From assembly GCF_904849725.1 (NCBI RefSeq), contig NC_058522.1, positions 193,094,968 through 193,158,967 on the forward strand: a DNA stretch of 64,000 nucleotides, in the 5' to 3' direction. This document shows positions 35,418 to 46,313 of the stretch, one piece after another. Made by a program: the position numbers and the translations under genes. The notes beneath the pieces are model-generated. The model was given only the letters and a program-made list of their open reading frames with translations, had not been told where the DNA came from and did not search any database. Source of the DNA: Hordeum vulgare subsp. vulgare (taxonomy: Eukaryota > Streptophyta > Magnoliopsida > Poales > Poaceae). Within the stretch, counting starts at the first letter, position 1. Each line of letters starts with the position of its first letter.

Positions 35418-38400
35418 ATGGTTAGGGGACGGGGTCGTCCGCCATCTGCCGCGAGGGCGGCGAGAGGATCCCGTACGGATCATGCCATAGCTTTTGGGGG
35501 TGTCGCAACGGAAGATGGCCCGAGCGCCCGTGGCGGAGGGAAGGCAAGGGGCCGCGGTCGTCGCGGAGGTCGAGGTCGGGGGAGACGGAGCGCTACTCCA
35601 ATGCCTCCACCTTCCCCGGGGCTTGCTCCTAAGGCGGGCCTCCATGTTTCTTTAGGGACGCCCACCTATGCTTCTCGGCTGGCGTGAAGAGGGATCGAGA
35701 AGCATTGAGTGCTCCGCTTCGAGCGACGGCAGCGAGGGGGACGGCGGCGGCAGTGGTGCTCTTAGTAGGTCGGGAGCCCGGGGGGGTCAAGCAGGAGTAC
35801 GATTCCCCGAGCTCCGACTGACTGATGGCCCTGCCATCGACGCCCACTCACGCCTCTCCTCCTCCTAGCCGGAGCCTGCATCGATGCCTCATCTTCGAGG
35901 CGATGCGACCATTGGGCCCGGCCCCTTCATCTCCTCCTTCTACCCTGTCCTCTGGCGCTACTCTTGACCATTCAATGCTGGTCTACGGCGGGCCAGCCTG
36001 GGTTGCGCCGGGGATGGCCTGCTTTTTGTGTTTTTGAACTTCACTCCAAGGAGGGCAGAGCCAAAAAGGGGAAGCCATCCAATGTGGATAAGGAGATGGC
36101 GAAGAAGTGACAGGAGCTTGCCTTCTTCCCTCCAGGGATTCAGGCATGTGCCTTGCCAAACCTCTACCGCTTCATGTGGGCGGTGAAGATGACGGCGCAT
36201 CCGGCCACCATCGTGAATGCCGGGGAATCGGGCCCAGAACTGGATAAGTACCCATTCTTCGTCGATTTCTTCTAGTGCAGTTTGTGCCTACCTTTCTTGT
36301 TGTTCTTCGTTGATATCATGCAGACCTATGGCTTTCGACTTCTGGATTTCACACCGAAAGTCGTGATGTGCTTGTCGATATTTTCACAGCTCTGCGAAAA
36401 CTTCGTCGGCATCGTCCCCAACACCGCCCTCTTCACCCACTACTTCATCCCTCGTATCCAAAGAGGAGACGCCCTTTCTGGCTCCATCACCTGGATTCCG
36501 CGGACTGGGTGCAAGGAGGCATATTTGAAAGGGACTCTTCAGGAGAAGTGGGAGGAGTGGCGAGGGAAGTGGTGTTGGATTCGGGAAAAGGGGTTTCTGC
36601 CCTTCTGCGAGCCCAGGACCACCAAGATTGAGGCCCGGGCGACGACTGGAGCAGCCTCGACCGAGACGATGAGAAGTTGTCCATCCCCGTCACCAGGATC
36701 CTGCGTTTGAGAGGCGCAAGGCTGACGATGGAAATGGTGGCTTATGATTTCATCCGAATACGGATCGCCCCCGTTTAGAAGAGAGGGTGAGGCTGGCGTC
36801 TACGTACTCGAACATGGCAGACATAATGCGGCTGCGGCCGGGGTTGTATAACAACCTGACCGTCCTGCAGCACGCCTTCGTGTGTGACAAGTTTTTCAAG
36901 TTCTACCCCAAGCTCCGGCTTCCGGCGGGCGTTATTCCTCTGTTCATCAGCTCGGCCCGGAGCGCGCTGATGGCAATGATGCTGGAGTTCAACGCCCATG
37001 GCGTCCTTCCGACTAGGGTTCAGCCGCCGGAGGAGGACATATTGTCCTTTTTCGACCGCTTGTCAGAGAAGGTTGCCAGGGCGGAGGAGTTCGTGCTCAT
37101 TCGTCCAACCATCAAGGAGAAGGTGGCATTCATAGGTAGACGGCTTCAAGAGAGGGCCCTCGCCGGAGCGACAGGGGAGGTTGGGTCCTTCGATGAAGAA
37201 GAATACGACATGGATTTGTCGGTGGCAGCGGATGCGCTTGCGGGGGAACCCGGCAGCCCCTCTTCTGAGGGCCCGTCCGGTGTCCACGTGCCTAAAGAGG
37301 CACAGGAAAAGGAGGAGGAGGCCGAGGAGCCTTTGGTCCACCAGAGGCCCAAATGGGTTCTTCGACGCGCCGAGACCGGGCTCTCGGTGCGGCAAACTCC
37401 AGTCTTCGTCCCTGCCAATCGCTCAAGAGGCCCGTCGCCTCCTGCCGGCGGCGAGGAGGATTTGAACTTCGACTTCTCGACCTTCAGCTCGGAGGAGAAA
37501 GAAGAGTACGCATTCGTGCCTTCATTCTTCCATTCTTGTTATCTCGCATGAGACTTGTCTTGACCTTGGCCTCTTGCAGGGAAACAAAGACGCTCGCACA
37601 TAGGATGGGCAAGAGGGCAAAGGTGTCGGCGGGCGACAGACCCTCGGCTAGCATCTCCAGGGCTCCAGAGTCGACTTCAGTCAGCCCCCCGCAGAGCCCC
37701 CAGCATGGGTCCACCATCTGATTCCCCTTGCCGAGTATCGGGGGCGTGGTCTTCACCGTTGACATTACTCATCGTGCAGGGAAGGCCGGCAGTAGGCGGA
37801 ATCTCCGAGGGCCACGCCATACGGGAACGACCCCCTCTGCTGGGGCCAGTCCTACCAAGGATGGCCCGGTAGGATTGGAAGCTGAGGACCTTGTGCCGGC
37901 CGCCGACGTTGTCACGGAGATGGCAGCCACCCCGCCCCCACTAGACGAAGGTGAGTATCCCGTCTGGGGACACCTACGCTTCCCTTCCCTTTCTTTCCTT
38001 CTTCTTCTTCCAGGACCTCAAGCTCTTTCCTCCTCTATTTTTGCTTGGGCAAGGCAGCTGCTGACATCGTCATTGAGGAGATAGATCTAGACGCCGCGGC
38101 CGAGGCCGGCAAGGTTTCTGTCGGGGAGACCACGGCGGAGGTGCGGGACCAGACTGCCCAAGACTCGATGGAAGAGAGTGCCAAAGAGCGGACATGTTGG
38201 TAGTTTTTCTGCTGCCACCATGGAGGAGGTTGCGCCGGACGCGGGCTCCCCGCTCGTCGACGAGGGAGAAGGGGGAGACCACCCTTCCTCATCAGTGGTC
38301 CCTCCTTCCGGCGAATACATCCGTGCATGCAAGGGGCAATTTATTAGTCCGTCGGGGATGACTCGTGTCAGCGAGATCATGGCGGGAGCGACCCTTGATG

Positions 38401-39684
38401 GAGAGGTCTCTACCGCTGATGGGCTCGAGGTCGTTACTGGGTTGGAGGCCGAAGGCAGCAAGCTCGTCGAGGAGCAGCTCTTCTTGTACATGGGGAACAA
38501 CCTGAGATAGCTCCAGGCCCTTTATCGCGCCCGGTAGGAAAAAGTGGACTCCATGCGGCAGTTGTCGATGTGAGGGAGGAGTCGTTCCAGCGGTGCTTCG
38601 ACCAAGCGCAAGAACAGCTTGCCAAAGCCTTCATGGAGCTGTAGGAGAAGCGCGCCCGGTCAAAGACTTAAAGGGAGGAGGTCCTCCTAAAGTCTTACTA
38701 CTTCCGGAAGGAGGAGAAGGAGGCGAAAATTCACCGCGCCGCCGAAGAGGTCCGCCTCAACTCCCTCCGCATCAGCCTTGACCTAGCGGAGGAGGACATC
38801 GCTGGCCGCGAGAGGGCGCTCAACGCCCACCTTCGTGTGAAAGATGAGGAGGTCGAGCGTCTCATGGTGAAACGTACCCAAGAGTTGGTGGAGTAGCCCA
38901 AAAATGCTCTTTCCACCCCGGCCTCCGACTTTGTCATGGAGTTGAAGAAGATGGCGGACAGGGCCGTCGCCGCTGAAGGGGCCAAGGAGGAGCTTGCCAC
39001 ACGGGCAAGGGAGATGGAAGTGAACCTCGTCGAGCTCAAGAAGGAGGTCTTGGACCTCAGGACCGAGAGGGAAAAGACCCTCCCTAGCTTGACGAAGGCT
39101 CAAGCCGCTGCCTCCGACACTTCCGCCAAGCTCCTCTCCGCCGACAACACTATCGCCGTGCTGCAAGGGAAACTGGCCTCTTCGGAGCAAGCTCTCCAAG
39201 ACAGTCGAGCTCGCGAGGAGGCCCTGGCTGTGAAGCACCAGGGCGAGGCTGACGAGATCAGGTCCATTTCCGCGGCCGCGTAGCTTATGCGTGCGACGTC
39301 GAGTTGTGAACTGAGCGTCTTGTCGACGTGGCCGGAAGGGTTGACGCGCAGATGTCCGCCATGGGCATCCAGGGCTTCGGCTACCCTTTGGACCCGGCGG
39401 TGTCCCATAGCGCTCGGTTGACCTTGTTCTTCGAAGGCGTGGAGGACGCTTTGAAGCAGTGCCAGGCGAGTGAGTCAGTGCGCCTTGCTGATGAGCCCCG
39501 CGGGCTCTTCCGAGGCGTTCTCTTGAAGGTGCTCACCAAACTGGCATACCGAAACCCCGACATGAGATTCATCCTTGGGCGCATACCGGAGGGCGTGGAC
39601 CTCAAGGCGCTCGAAGAGCTCATCATGCCCATCGTCAACAAGGTGGACCGAGTCAAGAGGTTGCAAGGCTCCCGCCGAGATTAA
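35418..39684 (+). pseudogene. Antisense extra gene of element A (AT-hook start, PF04195-like core, coiled-coil end)
   Basis: The ATG at 35418 opens MVRGRGRPPSAARAARGS, an AT-hook-like start, followed by an RGG-rich basic stretch. The B3-like segment present in element B is missing, leaving only its last strand. From about 36080 a PF04195-like ('putative gypsy type transposon') region is readable (YRFMWAVKMTAHPA, MQTYGFRLLDFTPKVVM, LCENFVGIVPNTALFTHYF), then MADIMRLRPGLYNNLTVLQ and an acidic segment to 37505. Introns with matching phase fit 37506-37579 (gtacgc...ttgcag) and 37951-38057 (gtgagt...ggcag). The end is coiled coil (38936-39281) and FGYPLDPAVSHSARLTLFFEG. Several stops and shifts make it a pseudogene. 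It lies opposite gag-pol, between integrase and the 3' LTR. Its function is unknown; the AT-hook suggests DNA binding. Confidence 0.75.
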
Positions 39685-40510
39685 CGGCTTCGCGTACCCC
39701 TGTACCTGCGATCTTAAACTCATGGACATTTTTAAGCTCAAAAAGCGCTTATCAACGTTTGTAATATACTCTTTATTTCTCTCGAATGGGTGTGATCTCC
39801 CTTCATCTTCCCTTTCTTTGTGTGGTTTATCCTTCTGTTGTGTTTCCGCTGGCATGTCTTGTCGGGGATGCCACGGGAGACAAGCATTGGCTTCCCTGCG
39901 GGGGTCGTCAGCACCGGCGAATTGCCTTGCCGCCTGTGTGTTTTACCTTCGCACTATCGAGCACGCCTCTTTTCAACGAGTCGGCCATCAAAGGCTGCTA
40001 GTTGACAAGTGTGCTTCCAGATAGTATTTAGGACATCCATGGCTAGGATCTTCTGCGCACAAGTTTTCCATACAAGAGTTTGAAGGCGCTGGTAAGGAGC
40101 TATACCTTGAACCAGGAGTTTGTTGGGAGTTTCTGTCACTTGGACCGCGACTCTCCTTTTGACTCCGGGCTCGTTCATGTACTGTGTACTGTATGCCTCC
40201 TCCTCTTTTCCTCCCCCCCCCCCCCCCCCGCCCCCCGGGCAAACTTGTGCGCGGGGGAAGACCTATTCTTTGAGGTAAGAAACAAGAGATAATAGACTTA
40301 GATATCTTGGTGCTTATCAGTTTAAGCAGTACACCAAACCCTAGATTATATGCGTGCATGATTTTAATCATGAGAAATCTAGATGATGCATGATGCTAAA
40401 CTTTACTTGACTGCGCTCACGGTCTTCGCCTGCTTTTGTAAAAAGTATTACATGCAACATCGTCAAGACTAGTACAAAAGGAGGTCGCCGGCATACCCGA
40501 CGGCCTCTAC
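39685..40510. other. Intergenic stretch between the convergent genes of element A
   Basis: The plus-strand gene and the minus-strand integrase end facing each other here. The region holds a run of 17 C (40213-40229), followed by G and six more C. On the minus strand this is a long G tract next to a GGAGGAAAAGAGGAGG purine run. No gene is supported. Confidence 0.6.
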
Positions 40511-41690
40511 CTATGGGTAGAACTTGCGAAGATGTTCGATGTTCCATGAGTTGCTCACTAGAATTCCATCCTTTGTCTCCAGCCGTACTGCGCCAGGCCT
40601 GGTGACTCGCACTACCCGATATGGGCCTTCCCACTTTGACGTCAACTTGTTTGAGTTCTTGGCCGACAGAACGTGCAGAAGTACAAGGTCACCTTCCTCA
40701 AGACTTCGAGCACACACCTTGCGGCTGTGGTAGCGACGCAAGGCTTGCTAGTAGCGAGAGGCTCGCACAACTGCCTGAAGACGGCTTTCCTCAAGGAGCA
40801 TGGCGTCGTCTTGGCGTTGTTGCTCTTGCTCGAGCTCATCATGAGCGAGCACCCGAGGCGATCCGCAAATGAGTTTTGTGGGAAGAACTGCCTCCACCCC
40901 GTAGACCAGGGAGAAGGGTTTCTGGCCGTTGGCTCGATTTGGCATCGTTCTGATCAACCAAAGAACTGCTGGCACCTCGTCAATCCAGTTCCGTACATGT
41001 TTGCGCAGCTTGTCAAAAGTTCTTGTTTTCAGCCCTTGGAGCACTTCAGCATTTGCCCTTTCCGCTTGACCGTTTCTCCTTGGGTGGGCAAGAGAAGCAA
41101 AGCATATTCGGCTTCCGAGATCTTGGGCGTACTGCATGAAGATGCGACTTGTGAATTGGGTGCCATTGTCCGTGATGATTCTATTTGGGACACCAAAATG
41201 GCAGACTATTCATTTGAAGAACTTAATGGCTGACTACGCAGTCACCTTCCTCACTGGCTCTACTTCCGGCCACTTTGTGAACTTGTCGATTGCCACATAC
41301 AACTACTCAAAGCCCCCGGCAGCGCGGGGAAAGGGGTCGAGTATATCGAGCCCCCAGACCGAAAATGGCCAGGAGAGAGGGATTGTCTGGAATGCTTGAG
41401 CTGGTTGATGAGCTTTCTTTGAATGGAACTAACACGCTTCACACTTGGTTACTAGTGTCGTGGTATCCTGGAGGGCTGTGGGCCAAAAGAAGGCTTGCCG
41501 GAATGCCTTGCCGGCAAGCGCTCTTGACCCTATGTGGGAGCCACATATGCCTCCATGTATCTCAGCCAAGAGCTTCGGGCATTCGTCTTGGGGGATGCAC
41601 TTCAATTTCACTCTGTTTAGTCGTCTTCTGTATACAGTGTCGTCGATGAACTGATAAATGTTGGACTGACGGGCTACTCTTTTTGCTTCT
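40511..41690 (-). pseudogene. Integrase of element A, decayed
   Basis: On the minus strand the zinc-binding domain is seen near 41570-41430 (IHGGICGSHIGSR ... KCEAC, the His-His-Cys-Cys pattern). The core shows GLDILDPFP (first Asp), TDNGTQFTS (second Asp) and NGQAERANAEVL (Glu). The C-terminal block has GDLVLLHVLSAKNSNKL and KWEGPYRVVRVTRPGA, ending with stop at 40511. A stop and frame changes lie near 41230-41300. No chromodomain is seen, as expected for the Tat lineage. It follows the second RNase H. Confidence 0.88.
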
Positions 41691-41939
41691 TCCTTCTCGT
41701 CGAGCAGTTCCCCAGTCTGAAGGTACCGGTCAATTTTCTATGCCCATGCCGGAGCGTGTGGCTCAACGGCAAGGACCAAAGGCATGTCTTTCGTCGGGGT
41801 GGTATCACCCCACGCAGGCTGGAGGTCTTGCCGACACCCTCTCCCCCGGCAGGACCCTTGCCAGAATTTCCTGGCAGGTCTGCTGGGAAGTAGTCGCCAG
41901 AGTCCAACTTCCTTCTCTTTTCTTGCCGGGCTGATGTCG

Positions 41940-42458
41940 TCACGGATGGTTGGGTGAGCCGTAGCACGAAAGTCCCTGGTTCCACACGTAACTTACGGGC
42001 TGCACGCTTTGACAGGTCATCGGGATAGTATTTTCGGCATGGGGGATGTGCTCCGCTTGTAGACCGTCTAAGCGCTCATCCAGCTTCCTCACTTCTTCGA
42101 CATATGCCTCCATCACCGGGCTCTGGTAGTCCTTGTTGACTTGTCGGACGACCAGCTGTGAGTCGCCTCTCATGACCAACTTCCTGATTCCGAGGTCTGC
42201 CACGATCCTTAGACCGGCGAGGAGCTGCTCGTACTCGACAGTATTGTTGGTCGACTGTTCCCGGGGGAAGTCCATCTGCACCACATACTTCAGGTGTTCT
42301 CCAGTGGGGGCGACAAGCAGCACGCCAGCCCCTGCCCCTTGCAGCAAGAATGCACCATCAAAGTACATGGTCCACTCTTGGCTTGCTGCCTTGCCGGGGA
42401 GGGCTGATTCTTGAATATCGTCGTCGGGTGTTGGAGTCCACTCAACAATAAACTCCAC
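41940..42458 (-). pseudogene. Second (archaeal-type) RNase H of element A
   Basis: The segment shows EWTMYFDGAFLLQGAGAG (first Asp), NNTVEYEQLLAGLRIA-like (catalytic Glu), and VMRGDSQLVVRQVN (Asp). These are the archaeal-type RNase H blocks that Tat elements carry in addition to the ordinary pol RNase H. The closing block, which should supply the last catalytic Asp after HAEN, is disturbed (HAENTIPMTCQSV), so activity is doubtful. It is separated from the RT frame only by a stop at 42465. Confidence 0.83.
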
Positions 42459-42464
42459 CAGGGC

Positions 42465-43877
42465 TCAGCTCTGGATGGTTGATGAGCTCTCGAACTTTAG
42501 GCCGAAGCTGGATAACTCCAGTGCCCATTCCACTATCCTGCCAATGGCATCAGGGTTTTGCAGAACCCTGTGTAGCGGGAAACGGGTGACGACGGTGACC
42601 TCATGTGCTTGGAAGTAATGGCGCAGCTTCGTCGAGGCCTTGAGGAGGCTGAAGAGCAATTTTTGCACCCCCGAGTATCCCGACCGTGCTCCCTTTAGGA
42701 GGGAGCTGACGAAATAGACGGGGCGTTGCACCACTTTCTTCTTCCGTGTCGGCTCGTCGGATGGCGGCGGTCTGGCATCGCCGGTCCCCTCCTCAGTTGG
42801 GGATCTTTGCTCGCGGGGTGTCTCTGCTTCGCCTGATGGTGCAACTTCTACCGGCGTAGCTTCAGCCTCTTCCCTCTGCGCCACCAAAGCAGCACTGACC
42901 ACTTGGTTTGTCGCGGCCAGGTATAGGAACAGCGGCTCCTGTGGCCAAGGCGTGACCAGGGTTGGCGCAATGGAAAGATACTTCTTCAGGTCTTGCAACG
43001 CCGCTTCCGCCTCCGGGGTCCACTGCATGGGCCCTGCCCTTTTCAAGATTTTGAAAAAGGGTAAGGCACGCTTAGCGAACTTGGAGATGAATCTTCTCAA
43101 AGCGGCAACACAGCCGGCTAGGCGCCGCACATCCTTGACGCGCTTCGGTGCCTCGATCTGTTTGATGGCCTTGATCTTGTCGGGATTGGCTTCGATTCCC
43201 CGCTGGGACACGAAGAACTTGAGAAGCTTGCCGGATGGGACACTGAAGACGCACTTTTTAGGGTTGAGCTTGAGGTTGATCTTGCATAGGTTGGCCAACG
43301 TCTCCTCCAAATCTTGTATGAGTGTCGCCTTGTCCTTGGTTTTGACCAGTATGTCATCCATATAAGCTTCCAAGTTTCTGTGGAGTTGGGGCTCGAAACC
43401 AGTCTGGATCACCATCGCGAACGTGGATCCGGCATTCTTCAACCCGAAAGGCATACTCACGAAGGAGTATGTTCCGCACGGGGTAATGAACGCGATCTTC
43501 TCTTCATCTTCCTCAGCTATGAAAATCTGGTGATATCCCGGGTAGGTGTCGAGGAAGGACATAAGATCACAGCCAGGAGTGGGGACAGGATCTTTTGGGC
43601 AAGCTTTATTGACATTCGTGAAATCAATACACACCCGCCACTTCCCGTTCGCCTTGCGCACCACGACTAGATTGGCCAACCACATAGGATGGATGACTCC
43701 CCTAACTAGGCATGCTGCTTCTAGCTTCTTGATCTCCTCGGCAATGAACTCTTGCCGCTCCAGAGCTTGTTTCCTCACCTTCTCCTTGACCGGCAGCGCG
43801 TGAGGGCAGACAGTTAGGTGGTGCTCAATCACCTTCCTGGGAACGCCGGGGATATCTGATGGTTGCCACGCAAACAC
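42465..43877 (-). CDS. Reverse transcriptase-RNase H of element A, open over 470 codons
   Basis: This is the longest undisturbed coding frame in the window. From the Met at 43877 (MFAWQPSDIPGV) it contains RQEFIAEEIKKLEAACLVRG, VVVRKANGKWRVCIDFTNVN, CDLMSFLDTYPGYHQI, SMPFGLKNAGSTF and the catalytic YMDD (43353-43364). The connection and RNase H region follow with LKKYLSIAPTLVTPWPQEPL, an acidic/charged insertion (TPREQRSPTEEGTG) and PVYFVSSLLKGARSGYSGVQ. The RNase H strand that usually carries the first Asp reads LYLAATNQVVSAALV, where this Asp is not seen; this is known for Tat elements, whose own RNase H is degenerate. It would act within the virus-like particle. Confidence 0.9.
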   Translation of the reverse strand: MFAWQPSDIPGVPRKVIEHHLTVCPHALPVKEKVRKQALERQEFIAEEIKKLEAACLVRGVIHPMWLANLVVVRKANGKWRVCIDFTNVNKACPKDPVPTPGCDLMSFLDTYPGYHQIFIAEEDEEKIAFITPCGTYSFVSMPFGLKNAGSTFAMVIQTGFEPQLHRNLEAYMDDILVKTKDKATLIQDLEETLANLCKINLKLNPKKCVFSVPSGKLLKFFVSQRGIEANPDKIKAIKQIEAPKRVKDVRRLAGCVAALRRFISKFAKRALPFFKILKRAGPMQWTPEAEAALQDLKKYLSIAPTLVTPWPQEPLFLYLAATNQVVSAALVAQREEAEATPVEVAPSGEAETPREQRSPTEEGTGDARPPPSDEPTRKKKVVQRPVYFVSSLLKGARSGYSGVQKLLFSLLKASTKLRHYFQAHEVTVVTRFPLHRVLQNPDAIGRIVEWALELSSFGLKFESSSTIQS

Positions 43878-43981
43878 AACTAGATTCGCCCGCAGAAAGG
43901 CGATGAGAGCGCTTTCCTATTTGTTGTCCATGGTGGAACTTATGGTAAAATTCCACCCGTACCATCCTCCTTGGCGGGCAA

Positions 43982-44640
43982 CTACTTGGTCTCAGGCGGG
44001 GCAGCCTTTGACTTCTTGTGCCTGCCGGACGAGCTCTCTAGCGCCTCTTCTCCGGTAGCGCAATACTCTGGGGAGGTGCGTTCGCCGGGGCCGGCTTGAT
44101 GGGCCTCATTGCCAGTATTCCTCTTCCTGCTGCCGGGAGCGGAGGTGGCGGGAGTGGGCGCGTTGTCGTCGGACGCCGCGACGGCTTCCCGGTAGAGGCA
44201 GTTGGTGCAAAGAAGTGTGTCCTTCTTGTCGGTGTTAACGTTAATGACGTCGATAGGACCGGGCATCTTCAACGTATTGTAGGCGTAGTGTGATGCCGCC
44301 ATGAACTTGGCCAATGCGGGGCGCCCGAGGATCGCATTGTAGGCGAATGGGTTGTCGGCAACGTCGAAGACGACCTTCTCGGTCCTATAGTTCTGGTCGC
44401 TGCCGAAGGTTACCGGCAGCGTGGTGTTCACCTTCGGCTGGATCTTCCCAGGCTTGATCCCTTGAAACGCTCATGTTTCCTCGAGATCCTCGTCTGGGAT
44501 TTGAAGCTTCCAGATGATGTCAGGGGAGATAACGTTCAGGCCGGACCCGCCATCCACCAACATCTTCGTCACCTTGAGGTTGCAGATCATTGGCGAAACC
44601 AACAATGGCAAACACCAGACCGCAGTAACATGGTCAGGGT
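43982..44640 (-). pseudogene. Protease region of element A
   Basis: On the minus strand the active site reads LVDGGSGLNVISP (near 44570-44530), the Asp-Gly form typical of this lineage. A frame break follows near 44440. Further on are LPVTFGSDQNYRTEKVVFDV and the flap-like NAILGRPALAKFMAASHYAY. The segment ends in a charged linker before reverse transcriptase. It would process the Gag-Pol polyprotein. Confidence 0.85.
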
Positions 44641-46308
44641 GATCCTCAGAGTCGAAGATGATGGGCGTGCTCGACCATCTTCAGGGGCTTATAGACCCAG
44701 ACGGAGGTCTCGGCCGCACTCACTTCCCTCGCCCACTTTTTCAGTTGGCGGTGGGAAGAGTGTGGCCACACGCCTCCGTCGAGGCACATCATATCAGTGG
44801 CCCTCTGAAACTCATGGTCGCTGGAATCGTCCTTTGGGCCGCCTCCGTCCTCATCTTCCTCCTTGCCTCGCCGTCGCGCGGGCGCCTCCCGCTTGTTTCG
44901 AGCCTTGTCGGGGTATCCTCCGCGGGCATTCTTCTTCCTGTCGGACCCCTCGGCAGCATCTCAGGCCTTCTCCTAGTCGCACCGCTCGTACTCAGCCTTT
45001 TGCGTTTTGGCGAGTTCCTCGACTTGGCGCCAATCCTGGAGGTCGTGGCCCTTGGTACGGTGGAACTTGCAGTACTGTTTTCCGGAGCCATACAGCTTGT
45101 CGGGGGCCGCCAAGGCATGGCAGGAGTCGCACCCGGAAGCGCCTTACCAGGGGTCTCCGCCTTAGCCTTCTTGGCGGCGTCGGCATCGCTGGAGCTTTCG
45201 ACAGCAAACACAGCCTTGCTCTTCCTCTACTTGTTGTGCTTCTTCCCCTTCCTCGATGGGGTGTCAGCGTCTTCGTCTTCAGATTCGGCTGCTGCACTGG
45301 TGCCTTCGCCAGGAAGCCTCCTCCCTTCTTCTTCTCGCATGCACTTGTCAACCAGAGCGTATAGCTCGGCGACGTTGCGGACCTTGTTCATCTCCAGTTC
45401 CTCCCGCATCTTCCGATTGCGCACATTCTGATGGAACGAGTTGATCACGGCAGCTGGGTGGACATCCGGGATGTTGTGCTGAATGCGCCTAAACCTCTAG
45501 ATGTACTTGCGCAGAGTTTCTCCCTCATTTTGGGGATGATGTGCAAGTCGCTCTCCTGGCCAAGGGCTCCGTGGCCGCCAGTAAAGCACTGACGAAATCC
45601 TGGCACAGGTCCTTCCAAGAAGATATGGAGTTCTTGGGCAGGTGCATTAACCAAGACCTAACGTTGGGCTTAAGCACCAACGAGAAGTAGTTGGCGAGTA
45701 TCTTGTCGTCCCGGCCCTCGGCAGCCTCCATCGCGATGCTGTAGATGCTGAGGAACTCGGACGGGTGAGTCTTGTCGTCGTACTTCTCGGGTATCTCCAG
45801 CTTGAAGATACGGGAGCTGGGCCACTGGACTCGCCGGAGCTCGGGGGAGAAGGCCGGGCAACCCACATCGTAGGGTAGAGCGCCGGGGTAACCCGAGGTT
45901 GGCGCGTCCGCGGCAGTCTCAGCTCGCTTGTCTGACTGGCAACGCGTCTCCCGCCGCCGCTCATTGAGAGTCCTAGCATCTTCCTTGAGTGTCTCTCGCA
46001 GGACATGATGCTGATCACGGTGGGTCCGCGGGTCGGAGGATCCAGTGGAGTCATCGGAGATGATGACCTATTGCCTCCGCCTCGGTGGGGAATGTACTGT
46101 GGCGGCAGCATCCCCGCCCTCCTCCGTGCGGTCGCGGGCAGGCCTATCGGAGGGTCGTTTCGACGTCTCCGGCCGCTCTGGCCTTTCTCCGTTGGCGAAG
46201 GCGACGAGGCTTTGAATGGTGGCCGTCATTCCTTGAGCTTGTTCTCCATCAGAGTAAAATCTAGGAGCAATTGTGTGCGCTTCAGCGCTTCCGCCCGCGA
46301 GGGGGGAG
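44641..46308 (-). pseudogene. Gag of element A, frameshifted and cut by an insertion
   Basis: Gag blocks on the minus strand include RIFKLEIPEKYDDKTHPSEF, YSIAMEAAEGRDDKILANYF, LKPNVRSWLMHLPKNS, then NSFHQNVRNRKMREELEMNK, VAELYALVDKCMREEEGRR, an acidic/basic linker and a YCKVHRTKGHDLQ-like Cys/His segment. At least three frame changes (about 45530, 45230 and 44800) break it. The start is separated from its leader by the Athila-like element at 46314-53066. Confidence 0.85.
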
Positions 46309-46313
46309 GCATC
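46309..46313. repeat. Target-site duplication of the Athila-like element (left, GCATC)
   Basis: gcatc before the left LTR pairs with gcgtc (53067-53071) after the right LTR, one mismatch. Confidence 0.8.

Noticed and set aside
35412..39408. Long minus-strand open frames opposite element A's plus-strand gene
   Set aside because: They show no domain and mirror the plus-strand codons; the plus strand has the AT-hook, the PF04195-like motifs, coiled coil and splice sites.
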